A stretch of 64,000 nt of DNA from Bradyrhizobium sp. ORS 285 (GTDB taxonomy: Bacteria > Pseudomonadota > Alphaproteobacteria > Rhizobiales > Xanthobacteraceae): the NCBI RefSeq assembly GCF_900176205.1, contig NZ_LT859959.1, positions 1,054,001 to 1,118,000 of the forward strand. Direction: 5' to 3'. Below the pieces are notes generated by a model that did not search any database, was not told where the DNA came from, and saw only the letters and a program-made list of their open reading frames with translations. Both the position numbers and the translations under genes were made by a program. Shown here one piece after another: positions 44,288-52,545 of this stretch. Position 1 is the stretch's first letter. The number at the start of each line of letters is the position of its first letter.

Positions 44288-45499
44288 GTGCCGAGCTATC
44301 GCTACCGCGCGCTGACGCAATCCGGTGAGGTCGTTGTCGGGTCCCTCGTCGCGCCGTCGCGCGGCGAGGTCGAGCGCCGCGTCTCCTATCTCCAGTTGCT
44401 GCTCATCGAAGCCGTCGAGGACAAGCGGGCGGGCGCGTCATCAGTGGCAGGACTCTCGTTCGGCGGTCCGTCCGCAGCCGAGGTCACCACGTTCACCCGC
44501 GATCTGGCGCTGCTGCTGAAGGCCGGCGCGCGGCTCGACGACGCGCTCGACCTGTTGTCGAGCGATTCCGACATCGGCCGGCTGCGTCCGGTCGTGGCGC
44601 GCCTGCGCGCGGCCATCATGGCCGGCGAGAGCTTCGCCGATGCCGCGGCCGCGCAACCGTCGCTGTTCTCGCCGATGTATGTCTCGCTGATGCGCGTGGG
44701 CGAGGCGTCAGGAACGCTCGATCACGTCCTGACGGCGCTCGCCGGCGAACGTGAGCGGTCCGAGGCGACCCGCCGCAAGCTCGCCGATGCGATGCAGTAT
44801 CCCGCCTTCGTGTTCCTGGCGGCGATCGGCGTGATGCTGTTCTTCCTCGTTGCGGTGCTCCCGAACTTCTCCGCCGTGCTGCGCGATTTCGGCGGTGGAG
44901 CCGATACGACGCTGGGCTTCTTCATGTCCTTGTCGGACGTCGTGCGCGGCAATGCTGCGGCGATCTCGCTGGGTTGCGCCGCGCTGATCGCCGGCGGGTG
45001 GTGGTTGCTGCGCCAGGCCGCGGTGCGTGCCGCGCTGACCAGCGTGATCGCGGTGACGCCGGGGATCGGCGGCATTCTGATGTTCTATCGAACCAGCCTG
45101 TTCTGCCGCAATCTCGGCCTGCTGCTGGGGTGCGGCGTGACGCTGAGCGCGGCCCTGCGCATCCTCGTTGAGGTGATGGCGGTGACCTCGCAGCGCGCGC
45201 CGTGGTCGGCCGCTGCGGATCGTGTGCGTCACGGCGGCAAGCTGTCCCAGGCGCTGTCGGCCGACAACATGCTGCCGCCGATGGCGCTGCGCATGCTCAG
45301 ACTCGGCGAGGAGACGGGACAGCTGCCGACGCTCTCGACCCGGATCGCCGAGTTCTACGAAGCCAAGTTGCAGCGTTCGCTCGACCGCATCGTCGGCATC
45401 GTCGGCCCCGCCGCGATCCTGCTGATCAGCGTCGTGGTCGGCGGCCTGATCGTCTCGATCATGACGGCGCTGCTGTCCGTCACGCAACTCGTCGGCTGA
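44288..45499 (+). CDS. gspF: Type II secretion platform protein GspF (copy 2)
   Basis: The GTG at 44288, nine bases after the gspE stop and preceded by GAGGTGG, gives 403 residues beginning VPSYRYRALTQSGEVVVGSL. Two T2SSF repeats (FTRDLALLLKAGARLDDALD near 75 and FCRNLGLLLGCGVTLSAAL near 270) and three membrane segments match copy 1. The C-termini of both copies (SVTQLVG) are the same. It forms the inner-membrane turntable for pseudopilus assembly. Confidence 0.95.
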   Translation: MPSYRYRALTQSGEVVVGSLVAPSRGEVERRVSYLQLLLIEAVEDKRAGASSVAGLSFGGPSAAEVTTFTRDLALLLKAGARLDDALDLLSSDSDIGRLRPVVARLRAAIMAGESFADAAAAQPSLFSPMYVSLMRVGEASGTLDHVLTALAGERERSEATRRKLADAMQYPAFVFLAAIGVMLFFLVAVLPNFSAVLRDFGGGADTTLGFFMSLSDVVRGNAAAISLGCAALIAGGWWLLRQAAVRAALTSVIAVTPGIGGILMFYRTSLFCRNLGLLLGCGVTLSAALRILVEVMAVTSQRAPWSAAADRVRHGGKLSQALSADNMLPPMALRMLRLGEETGQLPTLSTRIAEFYEAKLQRSLDRIVGIVGPAAILLISVVVGGLIVSIMTALLSVTQLVG

Positions 45500-45509
45500 A
45501 TTTGAGACC

Positions 45510-45998
45510 ATGGAGACGGACATGACTTCGAGCACGAAAGCCAACCCCGCGAGCCGGGCGCGACGCGAGAATGAGCGCGGCTTCACGCTGGTCGAGATGC
45601 TGGTCGTGATCACCATCATCGGCCTGATCATGGGGCTGATCGGCCCGCGCGTCCTGAACTATCTCAGCGAGTCCAAGACCAAGGCGGCGCGAATCCAGCT
45701 GCAGAGCTTCTCGAGCGCGCTCGATCTGTTCTATCTCGACGTCGGCCGCTATCCCTCGACCTCCGAAGGGCTTGCGGCGCTGGCGCAGCGGCCGGCCGGG
45801 TTGAACGCGTGGAACGGTCCCTATCTGAAGGGCGGGGCGGTGCCGAAGGATCCGTGGAACACGGCCTATGTCTACCGCGCGCCGGGAGATCGCGGCCCCT
45901 ACGACATCATGTCCTACGGCGCCGACGGCCAGGAGGGCGGCAGCGGCACGGCGGCCGATATCGTGCTGGGAACGCAGACGAGCGCGCGCGGTGAGTAA
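45510..45998 (+). CDS. gspG: Major pseudopilin GspG (copy 2)
   Basis: A 162-residue prepilin with leader METDMTSSTKANPASR-ARRENERG and mature start FTLVEMLVVITIIGLIMGLI. The body matches copy 1 closely: LDLFYLDVGRYPSTSEGLAAL, WNGPYLKGGAVPKDPWNTAY and SYGADGQEGG (calcium loop). This close similarity means the two shafts could in principle copolymerise. It overlaps gspH by eight bases. Confidence 0.96.
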   Translation: METDMTSSTKANPASRARRENERGFTLVEMLVVITIIGLIMGLIGPRVLNYLSESKTKAARIQLQSFSSALDLFYLDVGRYPSTSEGLAALAQRPAGLNAWNGPYLKGGAVPKDPWNTAYVYRAPGDRGPYDIMSYGADGQEGGSGTAADIVLGTQTSARGE

Positions 45999-46452
45999 CG
46001 AGCGGCAGCGCGGCTTCACTCTGCTCGAGATGGTCTGCGTGCTCGCGATCATCGCGCTGCTGACGTCGGTCGCGCTGCCTTATCTCCCACGCCAGACCTC
46101 GCGGCCGCGATTGCAGGCCTATGCCCTCCAGGCAGCCACGTTGCTGAAGACCGATCGCGCCGCGTCGATGCGCCAGGGGATGCGGGTCGATACTCAAATC
46201 GATACGTCGCAACGCGTGATCCGCGCCGGCACGGGTGCGGCGCTGAAACTGCCCGACGATGTCTCGTTTCAGGCGATGCTGCCGCGCAGCTGTCAGCAGC
46301 GGCCGGTGCTGGCGACGATCAGCTTCTTTCCCGACGGCCTGTCCTGCGGCGGCGCGATCACCCTGTCGCGTGCCGATCTCAGCCTGGAGATACGGGTGAA
46401 CTGGTTGACCGGACGGATCGACATCGTCTCGCGCGGAGCAGCTCATGGTTGA
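45991..46452 (+). CDS. gspH: Minor pseudopilin GspH (copy 2)
   Basis: The GTG at 45991 lies within the last codons of gspG and gives a 153-residue prepilin with a very short leader (VSNERQRG) and mature start FTLLEMVCVLAIIALLTSVA. As in copy 1, it continues with SRPRLQAYALQAATLLKTDR and ends with LEIRVNWLTGRIDIV, and has the Cys pair RSCQQ and LSCGG. No other start would keep the leader short and remain in frame. Confidence 0.92.
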   Translation: MSNERQRGFTLLEMVCVLAIIALLTSVALPYLPRQTSRPRLQAYALQAATLLKTDRAASMRQGMRVDTQIDTSQRVIRAGTGAALKLPDDVSFQAMLPRSCQQRPVLATISFFPDGLSCGGAITLSRADLSLEIRVNWLTGRIDIVSRGAAHG

Positions 46453-46852
46453 CCGCGGGAAGGCCTTCTGCAGCGAGGCGGGTTTTACGCTGATCGAGGT
46501 GCTCGTCGCGCTCGCTGTGGTCAGCGTGTCCCTCGTTGCGATCGGAGCGGTGGTTGCGCGCAATGCGAACGGCGTGCGCAAGCTCGAGCAGCACGTGACT
46601 CTGGTGGCCGATGCGCGGCTCGCGCTGGCGACGATGCTGTCGGAGCGCAGCCGCCTGCAGCCCGGCCGCAGCGATCAGCGTTCCGGCTCCGGCTCGGTGG
46701 CGGTGCAGATCAGTCCGCTCGGCGGTGATTGGAGCCAGCCGGCGGGGCAGCAGGGCTGGATTCCGGAAATGATCACGCTGCAGGTGAAAACCGGCTCCGG
46801 CGCGCTCGCCAACGTGCCGACGGTTCGTCTGGTGCAAGGACCACGCGAATGA
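46445..46852 (+). CDS. gspI: Minor pseudopilin GspI (copy 2)
   Basis: A 135-residue prepilin: leader MVDRGKAFCSEAG, then FTLIEVLVALAVVSVSLVAI and NGVRKLEQHVTLVADARLAL. It matches the order and size of copy 1. Overlaps gspH by eight bases and gspJ by four (ATGA). Part of the pseudopilus tip. Confidence 0.9.
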   Translation: MVDRGKAFCSEAGFTLIEVLVALAVVSVSLVAIGAVVARNANGVRKLEQHVTLVADARLALATMLSERSRLQPGRSDQRSGSGSVAVQISPLGGDWSQPAGQQGWIPEMITLQVKTGSGALANVPTVRLVQGPRE

Positions 46853-47571
46853 GCGCTCGCGGGCCGAGATTCCAGGAGGCCGGCTTCGCGCTGATCGAGG
46901 CGCTCGGCGCGCTCGCCATCGCCGGCGTCGTGTTGTCGGCGCTGCTCGCCGTCACCTCGCAATGGCTGCCGGCCTGGAAGCGCGGACTCGATCGGGTGCA
47001 GCGGGCGGAAATGGTGGCGGCGGCCCTGCGCAGGGCCGGCGATGATTTCGCTGCCGCGCAGTTCGTCTCCCCCAATCGGGAGCAGAAAGGGCCGTTGTTC
47101 GTGGGCCAAGAGTTCTCGGCGATGTTCGTGCGCAGCGAGCTCGGACCGAATGCCGGACATGGTCTCGACGTCGTTCGCATCGGCGAGCAGGGGACTCGAA
47201 ACGAGCGTGCCGTGCTGCGCTCGCGCGCGGCGTTCGCGCCGGTGCCGGTCGGCCAATCCGTGGCAGACCAGTTCCGGTTCAGCGATCCCGCGGTGCTGCT
47301 GTCGGCGCCGTTCCGAATGTCGTTCGCCTATGCCGATCGGTCCATGGTCTGGACGACGGAGTGGCGCGATGCCACCAAGCTGCCGTTTGCCGTGCGCATG
47401 ACGATCTACGACGAGAGCAGGGGGCGAGAGCCCGTGCTCGTCAGCGCCGTCAGGATCGAGGTCGATTCGCCCGGTGGCGCCTCCGTCGATGGGATCGCCG
47501 CAGGCAATGCGAGCCGGCCCTCGGCGCCGGCTCAGCCATCGCAACCGTTTCAGAGTCAGCCGATCGACTGA
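46849..47571 (+). CDS. gspJ: Minor pseudopilin GspJ (copy 2)
   Basis: The ATG at 46849 overlaps the gspI stop and gives 240 residues. The leader MSARGPRFQEAG is followed by FALIEALGALAIAGVVLSAL; position 2 is Ala instead of the usual Thr, but Glu5 is retained. The body contains WLPAWKRGLDRVQRAEMVAA, parallel to copy 1, and ends in a Pro/Gln/Ser-rich tail. It shares one base with the gspK start (TGATG). Confidence 0.9.
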   Translation: MSARGPRFQEAGFALIEALGALAIAGVVLSALLAVTSQWLPAWKRGLDRVQRAEMVAAALRRAGDDFAAAQFVSPNREQKGPLFVGQEFSAMFVRSELGPNAGHGLDVVRIGEQGTRNERAVLRSRAAFAPVPVGQSVADQFRFSDPAVLLSAPFRMSFAYADRSMVWTTEWRDATKLPFAVRMTIYDESRGREPVLVSAVRIEVDSPGGASVDGIAAGNASRPSAPAQPSQPFQSQPID

Positions 47572-48515
47572 TGACGCCGCGTTGTCCAAGCCACGCCTCG
47601 GCTCAGGGGCGCTCGACGCAGGATGGCTTCATCCTGATCGCAGCCTTGTGGATGCTGGCGGCGCTGGCGGCCCTCGTCGTGATCGTCTCGCAGCAACTGG
47701 GCAGCTCGGCGCGGCTGCTTCGGCTCGAGGATGAGGCCGTCGAAGCCGAGGCGCTGATCTCGGCCGCGACGGAATTGTCCGCCTATCGCCTGCTGCTGTC
47801 GAAGGAGGAGGATCGGCCGAAGCAGGGAGCCTTCCGCCTCACCCTGGCCGGCAACGACATCGCAGTCAGCTATGTCAGCGAGGCGGCGCGGATCGATCTC
47901 AACGCCGCGTCGAAGGAGATGCTGGAAAATCTCTTCGTCGCCGTCGGCGCCGAACGGGATGCGGCGAAAGAGCATGCCGAGCGGGTCGTCGCCTGGCGCT
48001 CCAAGCCGGCAGACGCTGCGAAGGCGCAGGCGGAGGAAGCCCGCTATGCCTCGGCCGGGCTCCAGCGGATGCCGCGGCTCGCCCCGTTCGCCCATGTCGG
48101 CGAGCTCGCGCTCGTGCTTGACCTGCCGGCGGCGTTGATCGACCGCGTGCTCCCGCTGGTCACCATCTTCAACGGGTCGCCCGGGATCGACCCCTCGATC
48201 GCGCCGACGGAGGTCGTGGCGGCGTTGCCGGGCATGACGCCGCTGATCCTGAAGGACTTCGTCAACTCGCGCGGCTCGTCGTCACAGGATGCGGATAGCC
48301 TGGCCAAGATGTTGGGTCCGGCTGCGAAGGATGCGGCCAAGGGCAAGAGCAAGGCGGTGCGTCTGCACATCGTGGTGGGACCTGCGGGCGGACTGCATCA
48401 TGCTGCGACTGTGGTCATCATCCCCGGTGAAGGCGAGCAGCCCTATCGGCTGCTGGCACGGCAGGACGAAGGACCGCAACCTAGGAGCGCGCGGCAGGCG
48501 CGATCGACGCGATGA
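47571..48515 (+). CDS. gspK: Minor pseudopilin GspK, pseudopilus tip (copy 2)
   Basis: From the ATG at 47571 the product has 314 residues, the same as copy 1. The mature N-terminus FILIAALWMLAALAALVVIV lacks Glu5, as expected for GspK. SEAARIDLNAASKEMLENLF near residue 107 and VVAALPGMTPLILKDFVNSR near 225 match copy 1. It overlaps gspL by four bases. Confidence 0.92.
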   Translation: MTPRCPSHASAQGRSTQDGFILIAALWMLAALAALVVIVSQQLGSSARLLRLEDEAVEAEALISAATELSAYRLLLSKEEDRPKQGAFRLTLAGNDIAVSYVSEAARIDLNAASKEMLENLFVAVGAERDAAKEHAERVVAWRSKPADAAKAQAEEARYASAGLQRMPRLAPFAHVGELALVLDLPAALIDRVLPLVTIFNGSPGIDPSIAPTEVVAALPGMTPLILKDFVNSRGSSSQDADSLAKMLGPAAKDAAKGKSKAVRLHIVVGPAGGLHHAATVVIIPGEGEQPYRLLARQDEGPQPRSARQARSTR

Positions 48516-49582
48516 AGGTGACGGAGAGCATCGAGCACGGACTGACGGCGTGGACGGCCAGCGTGGCTGCTGCGATCGAAGCCGTCGCGGATCGGCAGCT
48601 CAGGCGCCCGCAGGTTCGTGTCACCTATCAGGGGCCCGACAATGTGGCCCTGTGGGTGCAGGCGCCTACTGGGAAATCCGAGGTCCAGCGGATCGTCGTC
48701 AATCTGGCCAAGGGCGAGGCCCGGGCTGCGCTCTCGCCGGAATGGTCGCGGATCTTGCGCGGCTCGGCGATGGAAATCCATCTGTCCAGCACCAACGTGC
48801 TGGTGCGCCCGCTCGATTTTCCGAAGCAGGCCGAGCCGTTCCTCGACGGCATGATCCGGACGCAGATCGGCCGTTTCACGCCATGGACGCTCGATCAGGC
48901 GCTCTATGGCTTCAGCGCGCCGCGCACGGCCGACAATGAGCGGATCACGCTGACGCTCGCGGCCACGCCGCGCGCCCTCGTCCAACCGCTGCTCGCCTTT
49001 GCTGATGCTGCCGGTGCGGCGAAGATCGTCGTCTTTGCGGAAGACGTTTTGAACGGCGGTGCTCCCATCCAGATCTTCAAGGCCTCGCTGCGCTCGTCGC
49101 TGGCGGGCGGCCAAGATCTCGGGCGCCTGCTCAAACTTGGCTGGCTGGCGGTTGCCGCGGCGACTGCGGTGCTGCTGGTGGCGACGACGCTGATCGGCGG
49201 ATATCTCGACGGGGAGCGCGATGATGCGCAGGCGCAGGTCGCGCGGCTGCGGGCCGCGCTGCGACCCGCGATCGGCGCCTCGGCCGCGGACGGGCTTCTC
49301 GCCAAACGCAAACAGTCCAGCCCCGCCAGCGTGATCGTGCTGGAGACGCTGTCGAAGATCCTGCCGGACGGCACTTACGTCATGGAGATGCATGTGGAGA
49401 ACGATCGCCTGCAGATCTCCGGCCTCACGCAGGACGCGCCGGCGCTGATCCGGCTGATCGAGCAGTCGCCGCAATTCAGCTGCGCCACCTTCTACGCGCC
49501 GACGACGCGCACCGCCGGCGAAGCGGGCGAGCGCTTTCATATCGAGGCACGCATCAACGCCTACTTCGGAGACCGGGCATGA
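48512..49582 (+). CDS. gspL: Type II secretion assembly protein GspL/PilN-type (copy 2)
   Basis: A 356-residue bitopic protein. The cytoplasmic part includes VLVRPLDFPKQAEPF and MIRTQIGRFTPWTLDQALYG near 95-135. A membrane segment near 205-230 (LGWLAVAAATAVLLVATTLI) is followed by a coiled coil and a PilN-like domain (YVMEMHVENDRLQISGLTQD) ending ERFHIEARINAYFG, parallel to copy 1. It couples the ATPase to the membrane platform together with GspM. The N-terminal third is less similar to copy 1 than the rest. Confidence 0.87.
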   Translation: MKVTESIEHGLTAWTASVAAAIEAVADRQLRRPQVRVTYQGPDNVALWVQAPTGKSEVQRIVVNLAKGEARAALSPEWSRILRGSAMEIHLSSTNVLVRPLDFPKQAEPFLDGMIRTQIGRFTPWTLDQALYGFSAPRTADNERITLTLAATPRALVQPLLAFADAAGAAKIVVFAEDVLNGGAPIQIFKASLRSSLAGGQDLGRLLKLGWLAVAAATAVLLVATTLIGGYLDGERDDAQAQVARLRAALRPAIGASAADGLLAKRKQSSPASVIVLETLSKILPDGTYVMEMHVENDRLQISGLTQDAPALIRLIEQSPQFSCATFYAPTTRTAGEAGERFHIEARINAYFGDRA

Positions 49583-50136
49583 GCTGGCTGGCACCGCTGC
49601 GTCGCATCCTGCTCGGCTCGCCGGCGATTGCCGCGGCGCTCTACGTCGCGACATTGATTGCGCTGATCTGGGCGGGGGCTACAGCCCTGGCCGACATCAT
49701 CGACAAGCGCGAGCAGCTCAATGACGCCAACGCGCAACTGGCGCAGTTCGCGGGGCGTAAACGGCCGGGCGTAACGGCTACGAGCGCAGCGACACCGGGC
49801 GGTTCGGTGTTCGTCGAGGGGCGGACGGTGACCATCGCTGGCGCCGCCCTGGTGCAGCGCCTGACGGACGCCGTGGCCAAGGTCGGCGGCAACGTGCTGT
49901 CGACGCAGGTCGAGCTGCCGGCCGCGAGCGCCAATGCCAGCATGATCAGCGTGGTTGCTAATTGTGAGCTGGAGCAGCCGGCGCTGCAGCAGCTGCTCTA
50001 CGACATTGAGGCCGGATGGCCGTTCCTGTTCGTCGACCAGCTTCATGTCCAGCAATCGGTCGCCGAAGCGGCCGGTGGCGCCGGGCGCCTGCGGGTGCTG
50101 CTCACCATCTCCGGGCAGTGGCAAGGACAGACGTGA
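49579..50136 (+). CDS. gspM: Type II secretion protein GspM, PilO-like (copy 2)
   Basis: A 185-residue bitopic protein whose ATG overlaps the gspL stop. Membrane segment near residues 14-35, then VTIAGAALVQRLTDAVAKVG, LQQLLYDIEAGWPFLFVDQL and the terminal strand LRVLLTISGQWQG, each matching copy 1. It forms a heterodimer with GspL. Shares one base with the gspN start. Confidence 0.88.
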   Translation: MSWLAPLRRILLGSPAIAAALYVATLIALIWAGATALADIIDKREQLNDANAQLAQFAGRKRPGVTATSAATPGGSVFVEGRTVTIAGAALVQRLTDAVAKVGGNVLSTQVELPAASANASMISVVANCELEQPALQQLLYDIEAGWPFLFVDQLHVQQSVAEAAGGAGRLRVLLTISGQWQGQT

Positions 50137-50747
50137 TGCGCTCGTTCGTCAGCCGCCGCGCAATCGCGCCGGTCATCGCTTGCATGATCGTTAGCCTTCT
50201 CGATCCGGCCTGGGGCGAGGAGGCGGATGACCCGGTCGCGTCGCTCCAGCCTGCCAGGCCCGATCTCCCGCCGCCGTCGATCAGCGCGAAACCTCCCGCC
50301 GCCATGACACCAGCGGCCACCAGCGCCAATCCGCTGTGGGACGTTCCGATCACCGCGCTGTCGGCGACGCGTGATCGTCCGATCTTCTCGCCGTCGCGGC
50401 GCCCGCCACCGCCGGTCGCGGCCCCCGTCATGGTGATGCGCGCGCCGCCCCCGCCACCGCCGAAAGAGCCGGAGCGGCCGAACCTGCAGCTCGTCGGCAC
50501 GGTGATTGGCGGCGAGGACAGTTTCGGCATCTTTCTCGATCCGTCGTCGCAGACCTCGTTGCGTGTGCGCCTGGGGTCATCGCATGACGGCTGGCTGCTG
50601 CGCTCCGTCGAGTCGCGCCAGGTGACGCTGGCGAAGGATGCCGACACCGTCACCTTGCCGATGCCGATGTTAGGCCAAGCCGGAGACGATACGGTTCAGG
50701 CGCCCCCGCCGGTGCCGCGCGAGCGGATGGCGCGGCGTTCGCGCTGA
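50136..50747 (+). CDS. gspN: GspN/GspC-like type II secretion component (copy 2)
   Basis: The ATG at 50136 overlaps the gspM stop and gives 203 residues. After a signal peptide ending near AWGEE come NPLWDVPITALSATRDRPIF and SPSRRPPPP, the same signature as copy 1, a run of prolines, and a beta domain (LQLVGTVIGGEDSFGIFLDP, GWLLRSVESRQVTLAKDAD). It probably replaces GspC, missing from both clusters. Last gene of the operon; converges with the prepilin peptidase gene 14 bases away. Confidence 0.8.
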   Translation: MRSFVSRRAIAPVIACMIVSLLDPAWGEEADDPVASLQPARPDLPPPSISAKPPAAMTPAATSANPLWDVPITALSATRDRPIFSPSRRPPPPVAAPVMVMRAPPPPPPKEPERPNLQLVGTVIGGEDSFGIFLDPSSQTSLRVRLGSSHDGWLLRSVESRQVTLAKDADTVTLPMPMLGQAGDDTVQAPPPVPRERMARRSR

Positions 50748-50761
50748 GCAGCTCCAGCCGC

Positions 50762-51253
50762 TTACGGCAGCATGATCCAATCAGCTCCCGCGCTCTGCAA
50801 CGTGAACACCGCGAGCAGGCCGATGACGAGGAACGGCCCGAACGGCAACGCCGTCGCTCCGCTCATGCGCCGCCCCGCGATGTACAGGCCCGCCACCGCC
50901 AGCAGTGCCGTGGTCGTGGCCATGAGCAGCAGGATCGGCAGGCCGGACAAACCGGTCCAGAGCGTCGCCGCCATCAGGAATTTGACGTCACCCAGGCCCA
51001 GTCCCTGACGGCCGCGGGCCATCACATAGAGGCGGCGCAGCAGCAGCAGCGCGATGCCGACGGTTGCGGCCGCAGCCCCATCCCACAAGGCCTGCGCGAC
51101 GTCGAAGAGTGCTACAGTCCGAGTAAAGCCGCTGATGGCCAACAGCGCATTCATCCAGTCCGGCAGCAGGCCGCTGCGCAGGTCCGACCAGACGAGGCCG
51201 GCGCAGGTCAGGATCAGGACGATGGCGCAGATGATGTTGATGCTGTCGGTCAC
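50762..51253 (-). CDS. Prepilin peptidase, A24 family without methylase domain
   Basis: A 163-residue protein with about five membrane segments. The two catalytic aspartates of type IV prepilin peptidases are visible in VWSDLRSGLLPDWMN near residue 24 and in GLGLGDVKFLM near 88, the G-x-G-D motif. It lacks the N-terminal zinc/methylase domain of PilD and resembles the small CpaA/TadV forms. It is the only such enzyme in the window and presumably processes the pseudopilins of both systems. It lies 46 bases downstream of the HupE-like genes on the same strand, so it may be transcribed with them. Confidence 0.9.
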   Translation of the reverse strand: MTDSINIICAIVLILTCAGLVWSDLRSGLLPDWMNALLAISGFTRTVALFDVAQALWDGAAAATVGIALLLLRRLYVMARGRQGLGLGDVKFLMAATLWTGLSGLPILLLMATTTALLAVAGLYIAGRRMSGATALPFGPFLVIGLLAVFTLQSAGADWIMLP

Positions 51254-51299
51254 GCAGTCCCGATAGTCGCAGCCGCCGAGGACTGCAACATCGGCATGC

Positions 51300-51920
51300 T
51301 CATGCCGCGAGCGATAGTCCCGCCATCATCAGGCCGATCGCAGCGACCCAGCCGCCGACCGCGCGCACCGCGATGCCGCGCCAGGTCGAGATCGGCGCCG
51401 TCTCGGGACGCCGGAAGGTCAGGGTCAGCGCCATCACCAGCGTGATCACCACATAACCGGCAGCGGCGAGACCGGCGGCGTAGAGCACATGGTCCGTCTG
51501 CGGCGTCAGCTCGCCGGCATTGACGACGCCGCGCATCAGCCCGATGGCCAGCGCGATGACGCACATCAGCATGACGGGAATGCGCAGGGCGGACGCCAGC
51601 AGCAGCCCGAGCACGAGGATGCTCAAGGCGTCGACGAGCGGTGACATCGGCGCGAGGCCTGTCCTCGCCGCGAGCGCAAGACCGATGCAGAGGCCGAGGG
51701 GAAACACCAGGACCAGCCATCGGCCGCTGGCCGCGCCGAGCGAGCCGGCGAGCAGGCCGAGCGCCGCCCAGGTGAGCACGTCCTGCAACGTGAGCAGGGG
51801 ATGCAGGGCACCGGCATAGAAATCGCCGAGGCGCGCGGAGACGATGTGTGCGTCGGCGGTCCCGCTCTGCGCCAGCAGCAGCACAGCAGCCAGCAGCGTC
51901 CGTCTCAGGCGCGCGCTCAT
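51300..51920 (-). CDS. HupE/UreJ-like membrane protein (third of three)
   Basis: A 206-residue polytopic protein with a signal-peptide-like N-terminus (LLAAVLLLAQSGTADA) followed by HIVSARLGDFYAGALHPLLTLQDVL. This HPLLTLQDVL replaces the HPLTGLDHL motif of HupE/UreJ nickel/cobalt permeases, so the metal-binding histidines are partly lost. Six or so membrane segments follow. It overlaps the preceding gene by four bases. It may be a partner subunit or a diverged permease. Confidence 0.78.
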   Translation of the reverse strand: MSARLRRTLLAAVLLLAQSGTADAHIVSARLGDFYAGALHPLLTLQDVLTWAALGLLAGSLGAASGRWLVLVFPLGLCIGLALAARTGLAPMSPLVDALSILVLGLLLASALRIPVMLMCVIALAIGLMRGVVNAGELTPQTDHVLYAAGLAAAGYVVITLVMALTLTFRRPETAPISTWRGIAVRAVGGWVAAIGLMMAGLSLAA

Positions 51921-52528
51921 GCTGCGACTCCGAGGCTTGCGACCAGGAAGTAGCCGCCGAGCGCGGCGATCGCGGCGCCGACACCCTGGATGATGCGCTC
52001 CCCGCCCGGCCAGCGCGCGAGCGCGCCGATCGTGATGCCGCAGGCATGAAGCAGCCCGGTGGCAACGACGAAGCCGCAGCCATAGGCCAGGGGATTGGCC
52101 GAGGTCGGAAGCTCGGCGCCATGCGCATGGCCGTGGAAGATGGCGAAGACGGCGACGATCGCCGCCGCAGCAGCGAACGGCACGCGAAGGCGCAAGGCGA
52201 CGGCGAGACCGAGGACGAGCGCCGACAGCGCGATCACCAGTTCCGGGACAGGCAGCCCGATCTTGAGAATGCCAAGCACCGCGCCGAACGCCATCACCAG
52301 CGGAAACACGACCGGCAGCACCCAGATCGCCACGCCGCCGAGTTGCGCGCCCCAGATGCCGACCGCGACCATCGCCACGAGATGATCGAGCCCGGTCAGC
52401 GGATGCAGCAGTCCGCTGGCCAGACCGCCGCCGACGCCCGCCTGCTCGTGCGCAAGCAAGGGACTCGCATTGAGAGCCGACAGCAGCGCGGCGCTCGCGA
52501 CAATCTGCAGGATCTTGCGCCCGATCAT
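51917..52528 (-). CDS. HupE/UreJ family nickel/cobalt permease
   Basis: From the ATG at 52528, which follows AGGGAG, the product has 203 residues. It has a cleavable-looking N-terminus ending LLAHEQAG and the family signature HPLTGLDHLVAMVAVGIWGA near residues 40-60, as well as FHGHAHGAELP near 130, both containing the metal-coordinating histidines of HupE/UreJ secondary Ni/Co transporters. Six membrane segments. Metal identity cannot be fixed from sequence. It is flanked by two relatives in one operon. Confidence 0.9.
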   Translation of the reverse strand: MIGRKILQIVASAALLSALNASPLLAHEQAGVGGGLASGLLHPLTGLDHLVAMVAVGIWGAQLGGVAIWVLPVVFPLVMAFGAVLGILKIGLPVPELVIALSALVLGLAVALRLRVPFAAAAAIVAVFAIFHGHAHGAELPTSANPLAYGCGFVVATGLLHACGITIGALARWPGGERIIQGVGAAIAALGGYFLVASLGVAA

Positions 52529-52545
52529 GATCGCTCCCTTACTCG

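Noticed and set aside
17665..51253. Degradation of one of the two T2SS copies to pseudogenes
   Set aside because: All genes of both clusters are full length, in frame, and retain catalytic or prepilin motifs.
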